Shown: positions 15,503 to 23,892, numbered from the stretch's first letter. The stretch is 64,000 bases of DNA from Microbacterium sp. Root61 (GCF_001427525.1 NZ_LMGU01000001.1:620001-684000), one strand, 5' to 3'. Program-made: numbers and translations. Notes: generated from the sequence alone by a model not told the origin.

Positions 15503-17323
15503 ATGCGTCGGTTCCCCGCGTTCCTGAGCGTTGTAGGCCTGGCTTCCGCTCTGGTCCTGGTCGGCGTCCCGGCTGCGCAAGCGGTCGAGCCTGCGCCGCC
15601 TCCTGTGTTGGAGATTCCGGATGTTCCGTCGAAGCAGGCGTTTATGGGTCCGGTCCCCGGGAGCGGTAATCACGCATCTGACATGCTGCGCGCGATGCTC
15701 GGATTCAAGGCGAAGACTCCGGCTGTGCTGAGGCCGCCGGTGCCGATCACGGCTCCTACGGCGTTCCAGCGGGCGTTGGGCGGCTCGGTCATGATGCTTC
15801 CCCAGCTTGCGTGGGGCATCGGCGCGAATGGCACGCTGACGGCTATAGCTGCTGTCACTGGCAGCGACTATTCGAGCGTTTATTGCGCGCAGCCTGAGTG
15901 GTACCAGGGTGTGACGTGGGCGGTGAATATGACTGTCGCGCCAGACTGTCGGGCGGCAGTTACTACTCCGAATTCAGATGTCCAGTCGGGCACCTTCGCG
16001 CTCCCATCGGGCGCGTGGCAGAGTGTGGTGTTTATCCGGTCGGGATTCGCCTATCGGTACTGGTGTGGACCGACGACGGCTGTTCTCGCGGCGGGCCAGG
16101 CCTACCGGTTCACGCTGGCGGGCGGTGCGACGACATTGACGACGTCCCGGACAACGAACGGTCTTACCGAGTGTGGCCGCGCGGCGGGCACCCAGCAGTA
16201 CTGGCGTCAGTCACAGAACACCCTCGCAGAGGGGTACCCGCTCGACGCCGTCAAGATTGAACGGATAGTCCAGGCGTCCGGCGCTGTCCTTGAGACGGCG
16301 TCGAAATCTTCCGGGGACCCTGTTCGGACACCTAAGTGCAAGATCACCTGGTCGGACTCCACGGTCACGACCGGCACCGGCATCCCGTACAAGGAGACAA
16401 CTGGACTACCGCTGTCAGCGGCGGGCCTCGGCTGCGAATCGGCGTTTGTCTCGAAACCGGGTGCCGGTCCCGACTTCCTGCCGTCGCGCATCCAGGTGGA
16501 GTCCGACGACGGAGGATCGATCACCACGATTTCGGATCAAGAAGTCCCGCCGATGACAGAAACCCAGCGGCTCCCGATGACGACCGGGAACGGTCGCGGC
16601 CTGGTCCTCGAAAAGACTGTCGGCACGATCCTTCAGTCATGCATGACTTGGGAAGCGGACTGCGCCAATTGGTGGGAAGAAACCGACGAAGGCACCACCC
16701 CGGGTACCTACAAGTGCAGCTTCGGCGGCGTGACCATTGACCTGGCGGAGTGCGGCCCGTACCGGCGCACCTTCGACACCAAGACCGACAAACCGACCAT
16801 CACCGACCCCGTCACCGGCGAGGACACGGAGTGGTCAGCCGGACCTGACGTCAACTCCACGAACCCCGGAACCGGCCCGACTCCCGGTGATGCGTGTATG
16901 GCGCAGTGGGCGTCGGCCCCGAACCCGCTGGAGTGGGTGCTGCAGCCGGTCAAGTGCGCGCTGGTGTGGGCGTTCGTTCCGCGCGCGTCGGTGGTGACCG
17001 CTACTCAGGTGTCGATTGCGTCGGCCTGGTCCACGACGATGCCCGGCAAGCTCCCCGGCATTGTGAGCGCGGCTTTGGTAGTCCCCGGCGACCCGGGCGG
17101 GTGCATGGGACCACACGTGTTCATGCCGTTCTCATCGATCAACTCGTCCTGGCCGAACTTCGATGCGTACCCGCTCCAGGCGTGCAGCTCCCCCATGGCT
17201 GAGGTGGCGGCGGCAGCGCGCACGATCGGTGCGGCGATCCTGATCTATCTGACGGCCATGGGCATCATCAGGCGGGCCTCAGCGAGCGTCAACGCCCCGG
17301 GAGTGGGCGGAGGGCCGTCATGA
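15503..17323 (+). CDS. Large secreted phage surface protein (pIII-like adsorption protein)
   Basis: 606 residues from ATG 15503, with GGAG upstream. An N-terminal signal peptide (residues 1-27, ending AAQA) is followed by a long, Cys-containing, Thr/Ser-rich ectodomain. A single membrane helix near the C terminus (TIGAAILIYLTAMGI) ends in a short basic tail. This is the topology of the pIII host-attachment and release protein of filamentous phages. The ectodomain matches no family I recognise, which is normal for receptor-binding proteins. It overlaps the next gene by ATGA. Confidence 0.75.
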   Translation: MRRFPAFLSVVGLASALVLVGVPAAQAVEPAPPPVLEIPDVPSKQAFMGPVPGSGNHASDMLRAMLGFKAKTPAVLRPPVPITAPTAFQRALGGSVMMLPQLAWGIGANGTLTAIAAVTGSDYSSVYCAQPEWYQGVTWAVNMTVAPDCRAAVTTPNSDVQSGTFALPSGAWQSVVFIRSGFAYRYWCGPTTAVLAAGQAYRFTLAGGATTLTTSRTTNGLTECGRAAGTQQYWRQSQNTLAEGYPLDAVKIERIVQASGAVLETASKSSGDPVRTPKCKITWSDSTVTTGTGIPYKETTGLPLSAAGLGCESAFVSKPGAGPDFLPSRIQVESDDGGSITTISDQEVPPMTETQRLPMTTGNGRGLVLEKTVGTILQSCMTWEADCANWWEETDEGTTPGTYKCSFGGVTIDLAECGPYRRTFDTKTDKPTITDPVTGEDTEWSAGPDVNSTNPGTGPTPGDACMAQWASAPNPLEWVLQPVKCALVWAFVPRASVVTATQVSIASAWSTTMPGKLPGIVSAALVVPGDPGGCMGPHVFMPFSSINSSWPNFDAYPLQACSSPMAEVAAAARTIGAAILIYLTAMGIIRRASASVNAPGVGGGPS

Positions 17324-17595
17324 TCTCCGAGTGGTTCCTCGGCCTCGCTGTGGGCTTCGTGCAGTGGCTCGCGGGTGTGTTCGGAGAGTGGACTCCGCCG
17401 CCCGAGCTCACGGGCGCGTCCTCCGCCGTCAACGGCATCATCGGCAGCCTGGCAGGGATGGGTGTGTGGGTCGCGTGGCCGGTCCTCGGCGCGTGTGTGG
17501 GCGCCGCGATCACGGCCTGGGCAATCGTCGTAGGTATCAAGCTCGTGCGCGCTGTCATCGCGCACATTCCCGCCTTTGGAGGCGCTGGTGACTGA
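17320..17595 (+). CDS. Phage membrane protein (pVI-like)
   Basis: 91 residues; ATG 17320 overlaps the previous stop. Two to three hydrophobic segments (FLGLAVGFVQWLAGVFG, GSLAGMGVWVAWPVLGACVG, AITAWAIVVGIKLVRAVI). Its place between the pIII-like and Zot genes is that of gene VI in inoviruses, whose product caps the virion with pIII. The assignment is positional. Confidence 0.65.
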   Translation: MISEWFLGLAVGFVQWLAGVFGEWTPPPELTGASSAVNGIIGSLAGMGVWVAWPVLGACVGAAITAWAIVVGIKLVRAVIAHIPAFGGAGD

Positions 17596-18409
17596 TCTTC
17601 TGATCCCGTCGGACCTTGATGTGTTCGATTCCCTCGAAGCCGAACCCGAGGCGGAGACAGGGGGTGTCGCGGAGCGGCGCGCCCTGTCCCGCCCGGGATC
17701 GGCTCAATGGAAGTCGAAGGGCAGCCGGACCCGCCGTGGCTTCACGATTCATGCCTACGTCGGTGCGAACGGTCACGGTAAGTCGCTGGCGATGATGCAC
17801 GACACCAAGCTGTCGATGGAAAAAGGCCGGCCGATTCTCTCGACGGTCCGGGTCATCGATCCGGACACGGGTGACACCTACGCCGGATACACGCCGCTGC
17901 GGGAGTGGTCGCAGCTCCTGGAGTTCTCCGGGGGTGACGTTCTCTTCGATGAGGTCCTCGGCATCGCGGCATCCGAGGCCGGGAAGCAGCTCCCCAAGCC
18001 CGTGCAACTCCTTCTGAACCAGCTCCGTCGCCGTGACATCCTGCTCCGCTGGACAGCCCCGTCATGGTCCCGCGCGAACATCGTCCTGCGCGAGGTCACC
18101 CAGGCCGTCACGGTCTGCCGTGGCTACTTCCCGAAGTACGAGAACCGCGGCGACGATTCCCGCATGTGGGGCATGAACCGGCTGTTCCGGTGGATTACCT
18201 ACGACGCCATGGATTTCACGACCTGGACGGACAGCAAAGAGGGCAACCTCAAGGGAAAGGCGAACGCCTGGATGTGGCGACCCGGATCCTGGGCGGAACA
18301 GTCCTACGACACCTTCGACTCTGTCGACAACGTCGACTCCGGCGAGGGCTTCTGCTTCCGCTGCGGCGGCGACCGACCCAAAAAGACACTCGCGCAGTGC
18401 AGCTGCTGA
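17588..18409 (+). CDS. zot: Zot-like assembly ATPase (pI analogue)
   Basis: 273 residues from GTG 17588, five bases after GGAGG and overlapping the previous gene. Walker A is AYVGANGHGKSLAM and Walker B is GGDVLFDEVLG, followed by LLLNQLRRRDILLRWTAPSW, the usual inovirus Zot/pI layout. Unlike classical pI no transmembrane helix is visible. The C terminus ends in a Cys cluster FCFRCGGDRPKKTLAQCSC that could bind zinc. Role: powering export and assembly of virions at the membrane, probably through the pVI-like or tiny membrane proteins. This is the hallmark gene for calling the element an inovirus. Confidence 0.88.
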   Translation: MTDLLIPSDLDVFDSLEAEPEAETGGVAERRALSRPGSAQWKSKGSRTRRGFTIHAYVGANGHGKSLAMMHDTKLSMEKGRPILSTVRVIDPDTGDTYAGYTPLREWSQLLEFSGGDVLFDEVLGIAASEAGKQLPKPVQLLLNQLRRRDILLRWTAPSWSRANIVLREVTQAVTVCRGYFPKYENRGDDSRMWGMNRLFRWITYDAMDFTTWTDSKEGNLKGKANAWMWRPGSWAEQSYDTFDSVDNVDSGEGFCFRCGGDRPKKTLAQCSC

Positions 18410-18434
18410 ATGGTGCGCGTATGCCAGTATGAGA

Positions 18435-18460
18435 GAACCCCCGCACGGTGGCGGGGGTTC
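18435..18460 (+). terminator. Terminator between zot and rep
   Basis: Ten-base arms GAACCCCCGC and GCGGGGGTTC with a 6-base loop, 25 bases after zot. No T tract. rep starts 35 bases later, after GGAGAGGGG. Confidence 0.65.
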
Positions 18461-18495
18461 ACGGTCAATACCTTTGGAGAGGGGACCGCAATCTG

Positions 18496-19665
18496 ATGGT
18501 AGCGCGTACCCTCACAGCGGGGCAGATCACCGCACTTCGACTTCCGACGGTTGATGAAATGCGCGCCGTCGGTGCCGCTATTCCCCAGGTTGAAGATCGG
18601 GAGCAGTGGCGGTCGAAGTACGCGCACACCGCCGCAGCAACGTTCCTTGACATCGGCCCGGGCGTCGTGCGCATCCGCCAGACTCGCCCCGGCCAAGAAG
18701 ATCATGAGCGAGATCTCACCTGGGAAGCTCGTCGACGAAACGTCGATGCCGCTGTGGCGCAGCTCCACGGGATCTACCATGACTCCATGGCGCTACTTAA
18801 TGATGTGGATATGGAAGTCCTGACGGCTCCCGATCCGGTGCGTCGCGCGGTCCGAGGTCGCCCCTCGAAAGCCACGCGCGGCAAGATCGTGGGATGGTCG
18901 AACAAGTCGCGAAACCGTATGCGGATTCGGCTCAATCAGTTGGATTGGGCACCGCTCTTCGAGTCGGGCAATGAACCTGCTCTTGTCACGCTTACCCTTC
19001 CTGGCGACTGGCTCACGGTGGCACCGACTCCTGCCGCATACAAGGCTCTGATCGATCGCTTCAAGATCTACTACGACCGTGCTTGGGGTGAGCGTCCCCG
19101 TGGTGTGTGGAAGCAGGAGTTCCAGCGTCGCGGCGCGCCGCACACGCACATCCTGATGACGCCTCCAGCAGGCGTGGCTAAAGGCCACCTCGAGCTTGAG
19201 TTTCCGCAGTGGCTCTCTCGCACCTGGGCCAACATCGTGAATCACCCGGATCCGGATGAGTACGCGCGCCATGTGAAGGCGGGAACCGGCGTCGACTACG
19301 TCGGAGACGGCTATCGCGATCCGCGCCGCATCGCGAGCTACTTTGCGAAGCACGGCACGTTCAACGACAAGGAGTACCAGAACGACATGCCGACCGCCTG
19401 GCGCGATCAGATCGCCAACGGTGAGGCCGGTACTCAGTTCTGGGGCGTGTGGCGCTTGGAAAAAGCCGTCGCCGTTCTTCAGCTAAACGACGCAGGTAGC
19501 ACAACAATCGAAAGTTTGATTGACCCATTCGGCGTGTCGCGTATTTTCGATGCCCGAGTATGTGCATTATCGGCAATAGCCCTTGGTGGATTCATAGGGC
19601 CATCCTCCGGGATCCACTGGTGGGAGAAAGCGCGTGATTCCGCACCAGGAAGCCGCTCGCACTGA
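18496..19665 (+). CDS. rep: Phage HUH replication initiation protein (host-truncated and host-tailed)
   Basis: 389 residues from ATG 18496. The HUH motif is RRGAPHTHILM and the downstream RRIASYFAKHG holds the likely catalytic Tyr of a rolling-circle initiator. Upstream blocks GWSNKSRNRMRIRL and ALVTLTLPGDW fit actinobacterial plasmid/phage Reps. The phage-encoded part stops at base 19566 (357 residues); the last 32 residues (from LSAIALGG) are encoded by the DNA to the right of the attachment core. In the circular phage the frame instead runs on for 136 residues at 12941-13351. Full length would be 493 residues. Confidence 0.85.
   Translation: MVARTLTAGQITALRLPTVDEMRAVGAAIPQVEDREQWRSKYAHTAAATFLDIGPGVVRIRQTRPGQEDHERDLTWEARRRNVDAAVAQLHGIYHDSMALLNDVDMEVLTAPDPVRRAVRGRPSKATRGKIVGWSNKSRNRMRIRLNQLDWAPLFESGNEPALVTLTLPGDWLTVAPTPAAYKALIDRFKIYYDRAWGERPRGVWKQEFQRRGAPHTHILMTPPAGVAKGHLELEFPQWLSRTWANIVNHPDPDEYARHVKAGTGVDYVGDGYRDPRRIASYFAKHGTFNDKEYQNDMPTAWRDQIANGEAGTQFWGVWRLEKAVAVLQLNDAGSTTIESLIDPFGVSRIFDARVCALSAIALGGFIGPSSGIHWWEKARDSAPGSRSH
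19550..19577. other. attR: dif-type site at right prophage end, inside rep
   Basis: Arm ATGCCCGAGTA (phage side, poorly matched), core TGTGCA (19561-19566), arm TTATCGGCAAT (host side, equal to the usual actinobacterial GCCGATAA arm). Joining the host arms of both junctions gives AACTGACATAA, core TGTGCA and TTATCGGCAAT, a better dif than either junction alone. Confidence 0.8.
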
Positions 19666-19903
19666 AACTCCAGCGCAAGCTCCGCCGCGCGACTGACATG
19701 GCCGTTGTCGTGCTGGTCGCCAGTCAGCCACTTATCAGGGAATTCGGCTGCAGCACGGCTTGTCCACGGTCCGCATGTCTACCGCGACAGGCCCGCGCGC
19801 ACCGCCTGCAAGTGCGGAAACCCCGCGTGGTGGTGCCTCCCCTGCGTTCATCGGGTCTATGCTGGGCACCGCCTCGCAGGAAACTCCCAGGAAAGGGTCT
19901 CTT
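19578..19903 (+). pseudogene. Non-coding flank with possible relic of another Rep C terminus
   Basis: About 240 bases beyond the rep stop (19666-19903) have no credible gene. Short translated pieces recall the phage Rep tail: EKARDSAP (phage EERRDSAT) in the rep frame, then after a frame change LKLQRKLRRATDMA (phage VKVRRYLRKLSKSMA). This could be debris of an earlier related phage at the same dif. The matches are short. Confidence 0.35.
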
Positions 19904-20467
19904 ATGACTACTGCATCCCCCGCAGAGAAATCTGCCGTCAACGGCATTCGGACGGCGCTCGGCGTCGGTGGCGTCATCGCCCTCATCGTCGGAATCCTGA
20001 TTCTCGTCTGGCCCGGTAAGACCGCGGCCGTCGTAGTGGCGATCATCGCCATCTACGCGATCGCCGGCGGACTGGTGTACGCCGGCCTCGGCATCTTCGC
20101 CAAGGGCATGGGTGGCTGGGCTCGTGTGGGTCACATCCTCCTGGGCATCGTCTTCATCATCGCCGGTATCGTCGCGTTCGTGAACCTGCAGGCAGCGACC
20201 GGATGGTTCGGCGTCTTCCTCGGAATCCTCGTCGGAATCATGTGGATCGTCGAGGGCATCGTCTCGCTGACGACGCTGGGCGACGCGGCTTCCAAGGGCT
20301 GGACGATCTTCTTCGCGATCATCAGCATCATCGCCGGTATCGTCCTGCTCTTCTCCCCCCTCTGGGGCGCTGTCGTGCTCTGGTGGCTGCTGGGCATCTC
20401 GCTCATCGTTCTGGGCATCATCCAGATCGTGCGTGCATTCACCTGGGGTAAGGGCGCGTCCGTCTGA
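19904..20467 (+). CDS. HdeD/DUF308-family membrane protein
   Basis: 187 residues from ATG 19904 with AGGAAAGGG upstream. Six hydrophobic helices in three pairs (GGVIALIVGILILVWPG, AVVVAIIAIYAIAGGLVYAG, HILLGIVFIIAGIVAF and so on) with the repeated W-P-G/L-S-P turn of the DUF308 repeat. E. coli HdeD is linked to acid resistance; the role here is unknown. First intact chromosomal gene right of dif. Confidence 0.85.
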   Translation: MTTASPAEKSAVNGIRTALGVGGVIALIVGILILVWPGKTAAVVVAIIAIYAIAGGLVYAGLGIFAKGMGGWARVGHILLGIVFIIAGIVAFVNLQAATGWFGVFLGILVGIMWIVEGIVSLTTLGDAASKGWTIFFAIISIIAGIVLLFSPLWGAVVLWWLLGISLIVLGIIQIVRAFTWGKGASV

Positions 20468-20477
20468 GCGACCTTCA

Positions 20478-20517
20478 ACGGAGAACGGCCCCGGAGCAAT
20501 CCGGGGCCGTTCTCCGT
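20478..20517. terminator. Strong bidirectional terminator with GCAA loop
   Basis: Eighteen-base perfect arms (20478-20495, 20500-20517) closed by a GNRA-type tetraloop, between the convergent HdeD-like and S9 peptidase genes. Confidence 0.9.
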
Positions 20518-20532
20518 TTCAGATCGTGCGGG

Positions 20533-22524
20533 TCAGCCGCCGACGGGCAGCTTGCGCTTCCACCAGTCGAGGATGGCGTCGAAGCGCTCCACACGGTGGC
20601 GCGGCTGTCCTCCGCGCGTCAGCTCGTGGTTCTCTCCTGGGAACACGAGCATCTCGGCTTCGGTTCCGGCGCGCTTGAGGCCCATGTAGTACCGCGTCGC
20701 CTGCTCGAGCGGGCATCGGAAGTCCAGCTCGGAATGGATGACGAAGGTCGGCGTGGTGACCTGGTCCACCACCGCCATGGGGCTCTGGCGGGCGATGGCC
20801 GCGGCATCCGTTCCGACGTACTCGTCGCCGAAGAACGATCCGATGTCGCTGGTGCCCTGGAACGAGATCGGATCCAGGAAACCGCGCTCCACGATCGCGC
20901 CGGCGAACCGGTGGTCGTGAGCGATGACCCATGCGGTGAGGTAGCCGCCGTAGGAGCCGCCCTGCACGCCGACGTGCGCACCGTCCAGTGCCGGATCTGC
21001 CGCGATCGCTCCGTCGAGGAAATCGATCACGTCGGCGAAGTCCACTGTGCCCATCGCCTGACGGATGCTGCGGCCATGAGCCCGTCCGTACCCGGCTGAC
21101 CCGCGCGGGTTGCAGTACACGACCGCGTAGCCCGCGTCGACGAGGACCTGCGTCTCATCGAACAGATGTATGCCGTACGTGGCATATGGTCCGCCGTGGA
21201 TCTGGAGGATGACCGGGTGCGGCCCCTCCCCTGCCGGCCGCGCGACCCAGCCGTGCACCGGATATCCGTCGCGGCCCTGGACCGTCAGCTCCTGCGGAGC
21301 CGCGACACCGGATGCCTCGGCTCCGGCGCCGAAGGCCGTGAGCGTGCGCATCGCACCGCCGTCGACCAGCACGAGTTCGCCGTAGGACGCGGGCAGCGAC
21401 ACCGACGCCACGATCCGCTGCCCCGCGGCCGCGTGGCCGTTGACCTCGACGTCGCCGCCGATGAGCTCGGTGATCTCCCCGGTGCGGGTGATCCGCAGCA
21501 GACGGACGCGTCCACGGCTGCGGTCCTGCACGAGGAAGTCCTCGCCGACCTCGCCGATGTGGCTGCCGACCTCGCCGAGATCAATGGTGTCGGGATCGGT
21601 GAGCCGACGCGGACCGGTATCCTCGAGCAGCCACAGCGACACGCCCGGGGCGATGAAGTCGATGCCGTCCGCGCCGACGTCGTCGCCGAGAACCGCGATC
21701 GTGCCGTCGGCCGTGATGAACAGGTCGTTCAGGGTGAGGTTCGCCTCGCGGCCGAGCACCTCGCGCTGTCCGGAGCCGTCGGCCGACACCGCGACGAGGC
21801 GCGAGCGCAGATCGCGACGGTCGCGCTCGATCTCGTCGACGACGGTGAGCAGCTCGGCGCCGTCGCCCGTGAAGACAGCACCGAAGTGCGATGCCGTGCC
21901 CTCCGTCAGCTGCGTCGCGGCAGCCGGCACCAGCTTCTTGCGGGGCGCTTCGACACCCTCGGGGCGCACGGCGGCGGCGGGTTCGTACGCCGGCTCGGAG
22001 TCGGTGGCAGGCGCCGGAACGATGAACAGGTGTGCGGGACGGTCCTGCGTGTACCCGAGCCCGTTGGAGTGCCAGCGGATGCCGGTGATGTGGCGCGGCG
22101 ACTCCGCCGAGGCCTCCAGCCCTTCGACACTGCCGTAGCGCCCCTTTTCCGGGACACGTGCCGTGAACGCCAACGATTCGCCGTCCGGTGACCAGGTCAC
22201 ATCCGACACCCCGAGCGGGGCTTCCGTGACCTGCACGGGCTCCCCTCCCCCGGCATCGACGACGAAGATCTGCGCGACGCCCTTCGCGTCACCGCGGACG
22301 AACGCGAGACGACGACCGTCCGGCGACAGTCGGGGCGAGGCATCCGCTGTTCCACGTGTCAGTCGACGCGGCGCACCGTCCGGCAGGTCGATGCGCCACA
22401 GCTGTCCCACCGCACGGTTGGCAGCGAGATCGGGACGAGACGCCGCGAACACGGTGAACGAGCCGTCCGGGGCGATGACCGGCCGACCGACGGAGACGAG
22501 CTTTTCGATGTCCTGTGCGCGCAC
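20533..22524 (-). CDS. S9-family (prolyl oligopeptidase type) serine peptidase
   Basis: 663 residues from GTG 22524. The N-terminal 400 residues form a beta-propeller with TolB-like repeats (ASPRLSPDGRRLAFVRG, DVTWSPDGESLAFTAR). The C-terminal alpha/beta-hydrolase domain has nucleophile S524 (GGSYGGY), acid D601 (SELDFRCP) and H633 (GENHELT). There is no signal peptide, so it should cleave peptides in the cytosol, most like the acylaminoacyl-peptidase group. It starts 3 bases after the SDR stop, indicating one operon. Confidence 0.93.
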   Translation of the reverse strand: MRAQDIEKLVSVGRPVIAPDGSFTVFAASRPDLAANRAVGQLWRIDLPDGAPRRLTRGTADASPRLSPDGRRLAFVRGDAKGVAQIFVVDAGGGEPVQVTEAPLGVSDVTWSPDGESLAFTARVPEKGRYGSVEGLEASAESPRHITGIRWHSNGLGYTQDRPAHLFIVPAPATDSEPAYEPAAAVRPEGVEAPRKKLVPAAATQLTEGTASHFGAVFTGDGAELLTVVDEIERDRRDLRSRLVAVSADGSGQREVLGREANLTLNDLFITADGTIAVLGDDVGADGIDFIAPGVSLWLLEDTGPRRLTDPDTIDLGEVGSHIGEVGEDFLVQDRSRGRVRLLRITRTGEITELIGGDVEVNGHAAAGQRIVASVSLPASYGELVLVDGGAMRTLTAFGAGAEASGVAAPQELTVQGRDGYPVHGWVARPAGEGPHPVILQIHGGPYATYGIHLFDETQVLVDAGYAVVYCNPRGSAGYGRAHGRSIRQAMGTVDFADVIDFLDGAIAADPALDGAHVGVQGGSYGGYLTAWVIAHDHRFAGAIVERGFLDPISFQGTSDIGSFFGDEYVGTDAAAIARQSPMAVVDQVTTPTFVIHSELDFRCPLEQATRYYMGLKRAGTEAEMLVFPGENHELTRGGQPRHRVERFDAILDWWKRKLPVGG

Positions 22525-22527
22525 CGG

Positions 22528-23292
22528 TCACTCCCCCTGGAACGAGCTCGTGTCCCCGACCAGACGCGTGTTGTCCGCGGGGATCGGGTCGATCGCGGCG
22601 CGCGCCACCTCTGCGGCGAACTCGCTCACGTTGTAGAGCTTGCCGGCCGACTCGCGGCGGTCCGCGATCGCGCCGGGGTTGGCGCGCTCGAGCAGAGTCG
22701 CGGTGATGGTGCCCTCGATCATGTCGCCGGAGACGACGACGAAGCCGATACCGCGCTCCTGGAGCATCGGGATGAGCTCACGCAGCGCGTCCTCGCCGGC
22801 ACGCTTGGAACGTGCGACCGGCTCGTACTCGGGCATGGTCGGGGTGGTGCGGATGAAGTGCGCCTGGTGGCTCGTCACGAACACGACTCGGGCGTCGTCG
22901 CCCAGCAGCGGCAGGGCGGTCTCGAGCACGCGCACCTGCGCATCGCGGTTCAGCTGGAGGGCGTAGTCCTCGGCCATCCCGCCTTCCATGCCGCCGGACG
23001 CGTTGAGGACGAGGATGTCGAGCGAGCCGAACGTGCGCTCCACTTCGGAGAACATCTCCTGCACCGACGCGGGGTCTGTCAGGTCGGCGCCGACGACGAG
23101 CGCCTGCACTCCGAGGCCCTCCAGCTCGGTGGCGAGCTTCTGCGCGCGCGGCGCCTTGTTGCGGAAGTTGATGACGACGTTCGCACCGGCTTCGGCGAAG
23201 TATCGGACCGTGTCGGCGCCGATGCCGCGCGACGAGCCGGTCACGAGTGCGGTGCGGCCGGCGAGGGACGCGGGTGGGAGGGTCTGGGACAC
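22528..23292 (-). CDS. SDR-family oxidoreductase
   Basis: 254 residues. GTG 23292 is preferred over ATG 23307 because AGGAG lies five bases before it. Rossmann motif TGSSRGIG (NADP-type), LVLNASGG in place of NNAG, catalytic-region TSHQAHF and YEPVARSK, where Y and K of the YxxxK motif are kept. The substrate is unknown. It is the first gene of a two-gene unit with the S9 peptidase and divergent from the NfeD/SPFH pair. Confidence 0.87.
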   Translation of the reverse strand: MSQTLPPASLAGRTALVTGSSRGIGADTVRYFAEAGANVVINFRNKAPRAQKLATELEGLGVQALVVGADLTDPASVQEMFSEVERTFGSLDILVLNASGGMEGGMAEDYALQLNRDAQVRVLETALPLLGDDARVVFVTSHQAHFIRTTPTMPEYEPVARSKRAGEDALRELIPMLQERGIGFVVVSGDMIEGTITATLLERANPGAIADRRESAGKLYNVSEFAAEVARAAIDPIPADNTRLVGDTSSFQGE

Positions 23293-23421
23293 GGGAACTC
23301 CTGACATTTCAGTGGGTCTCACCGCCCTGCCGACGCCGTCGGGAGCGACCTGTCGACCCTACCAATCCCGCGCTCACCAGGAGCCATCGTGCTAGGTTCG
23401 GAGCATACGAGGAGGGGCGTG

Positions 23422-23892
23422 ATGGAGTTCATCCAAGCCATCGAGCAGTTCGCGTGGATCGGGTGGTTGGTGCTGATCCTGGCCTTCCTCGTGATCGAGA
23501 TGTTGACGCTCGATTTCACCTTCCTGATGCTCGCCATCGGAAGCCTCGCGGGCCTCGGCACCGACCTGCTCGGAGCGCCGATCTGGCTCCAGGTCATCGT
23601 CGCCGCAGCAGTCGCCGCCGTGCTCGTACTGTTCCTGCGCCCACCGCTGCTCAAGCGCTTGCGGCGCGGCGAGGACCCCACTCCGAGCAATGTCGAAGCG
23701 CTCGTCGGACTGCAGGGTCAGGTGATCTCGACGGTGTCGTCGCTGGGTGGCCAGGTGAAGCTCGCGAACGGCGACATCTGGACCGCACGCAGCGCCGGGA
23801 CCGGCACGATCGAGCCCGGCACCCTCGTGCAGGTCCGCCGCATCGACGGCGCGACCGCGTTCGTTCAGCAACAGGAGGAGCAGTCCGCATGA
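23422..23892 (+). CDS. NfeD-like membrane protein
   Basis: 156 residues from ATG 23422, after AGGAGGGG. Two or three membrane helices (WIGWLVLILAFLVIEMLTLDF, FLMLAIGSLAGLG, LQVIVAAAVAAVLVLFL) and a C-terminal OB-fold domain (NVEALVGLQGQVISTVSSLGGQVKLANGDIWTARS). This is the short, protease-less NfeD form that works with the SPFH protein encoded directly after it; stop and start overlap as ATGA. Confidence 0.87.
   Translation: MEFIQAIEQFAWIGWLVLILAFLVIEMLTLDFTFLMLAIGSLAGLGTDLLGAPIWLQVIVAAAVAAVLVLFLRPPLLKRLRRGEDPTPSNVEALVGLQGQVISTVSSLGGQVKLANGDIWTARSAGTGTIEPGTLVQVRRIDGATAFVQQQEEQSA

Larger units (their letters stand above)
12935..19566. mobile_element. Integrated inovirus (filamentous phage), about 6.6 kb
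   Basis: Bounded by two dif-type cores TGTGCA (12935-12940 and 19561-19566); the circular form would be 6,626 bases. Contents in order fit an inovirus: replication gene (split by the junction), non-coding hairpin region, regulatory genes, small ssDNA-binding candidate, run of tiny membrane proteins, coat protein with terminator, pIII-like and pVI-like proteins, Zot ATPase and HUH Rep. It encodes no integrase, so host XerC/XerD must be used. No secretin is present, as expected for a monoderm host. Confidence 0.9.

Noticed and set aside
12935..19566. Element as an integrative plasmid rather than a phage
   Set aside because: HUH Rep alone would allow this, but the Zot ATPase, secreted pIII-like protein, coat-like peptide and tiny membrane genes together fit an inovirus.
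19698..19907. Small frames right of attR
   Set aside because: Arg/Pro/Cys-rich translations without ribosome sites; better read as untranslated flank or relic.
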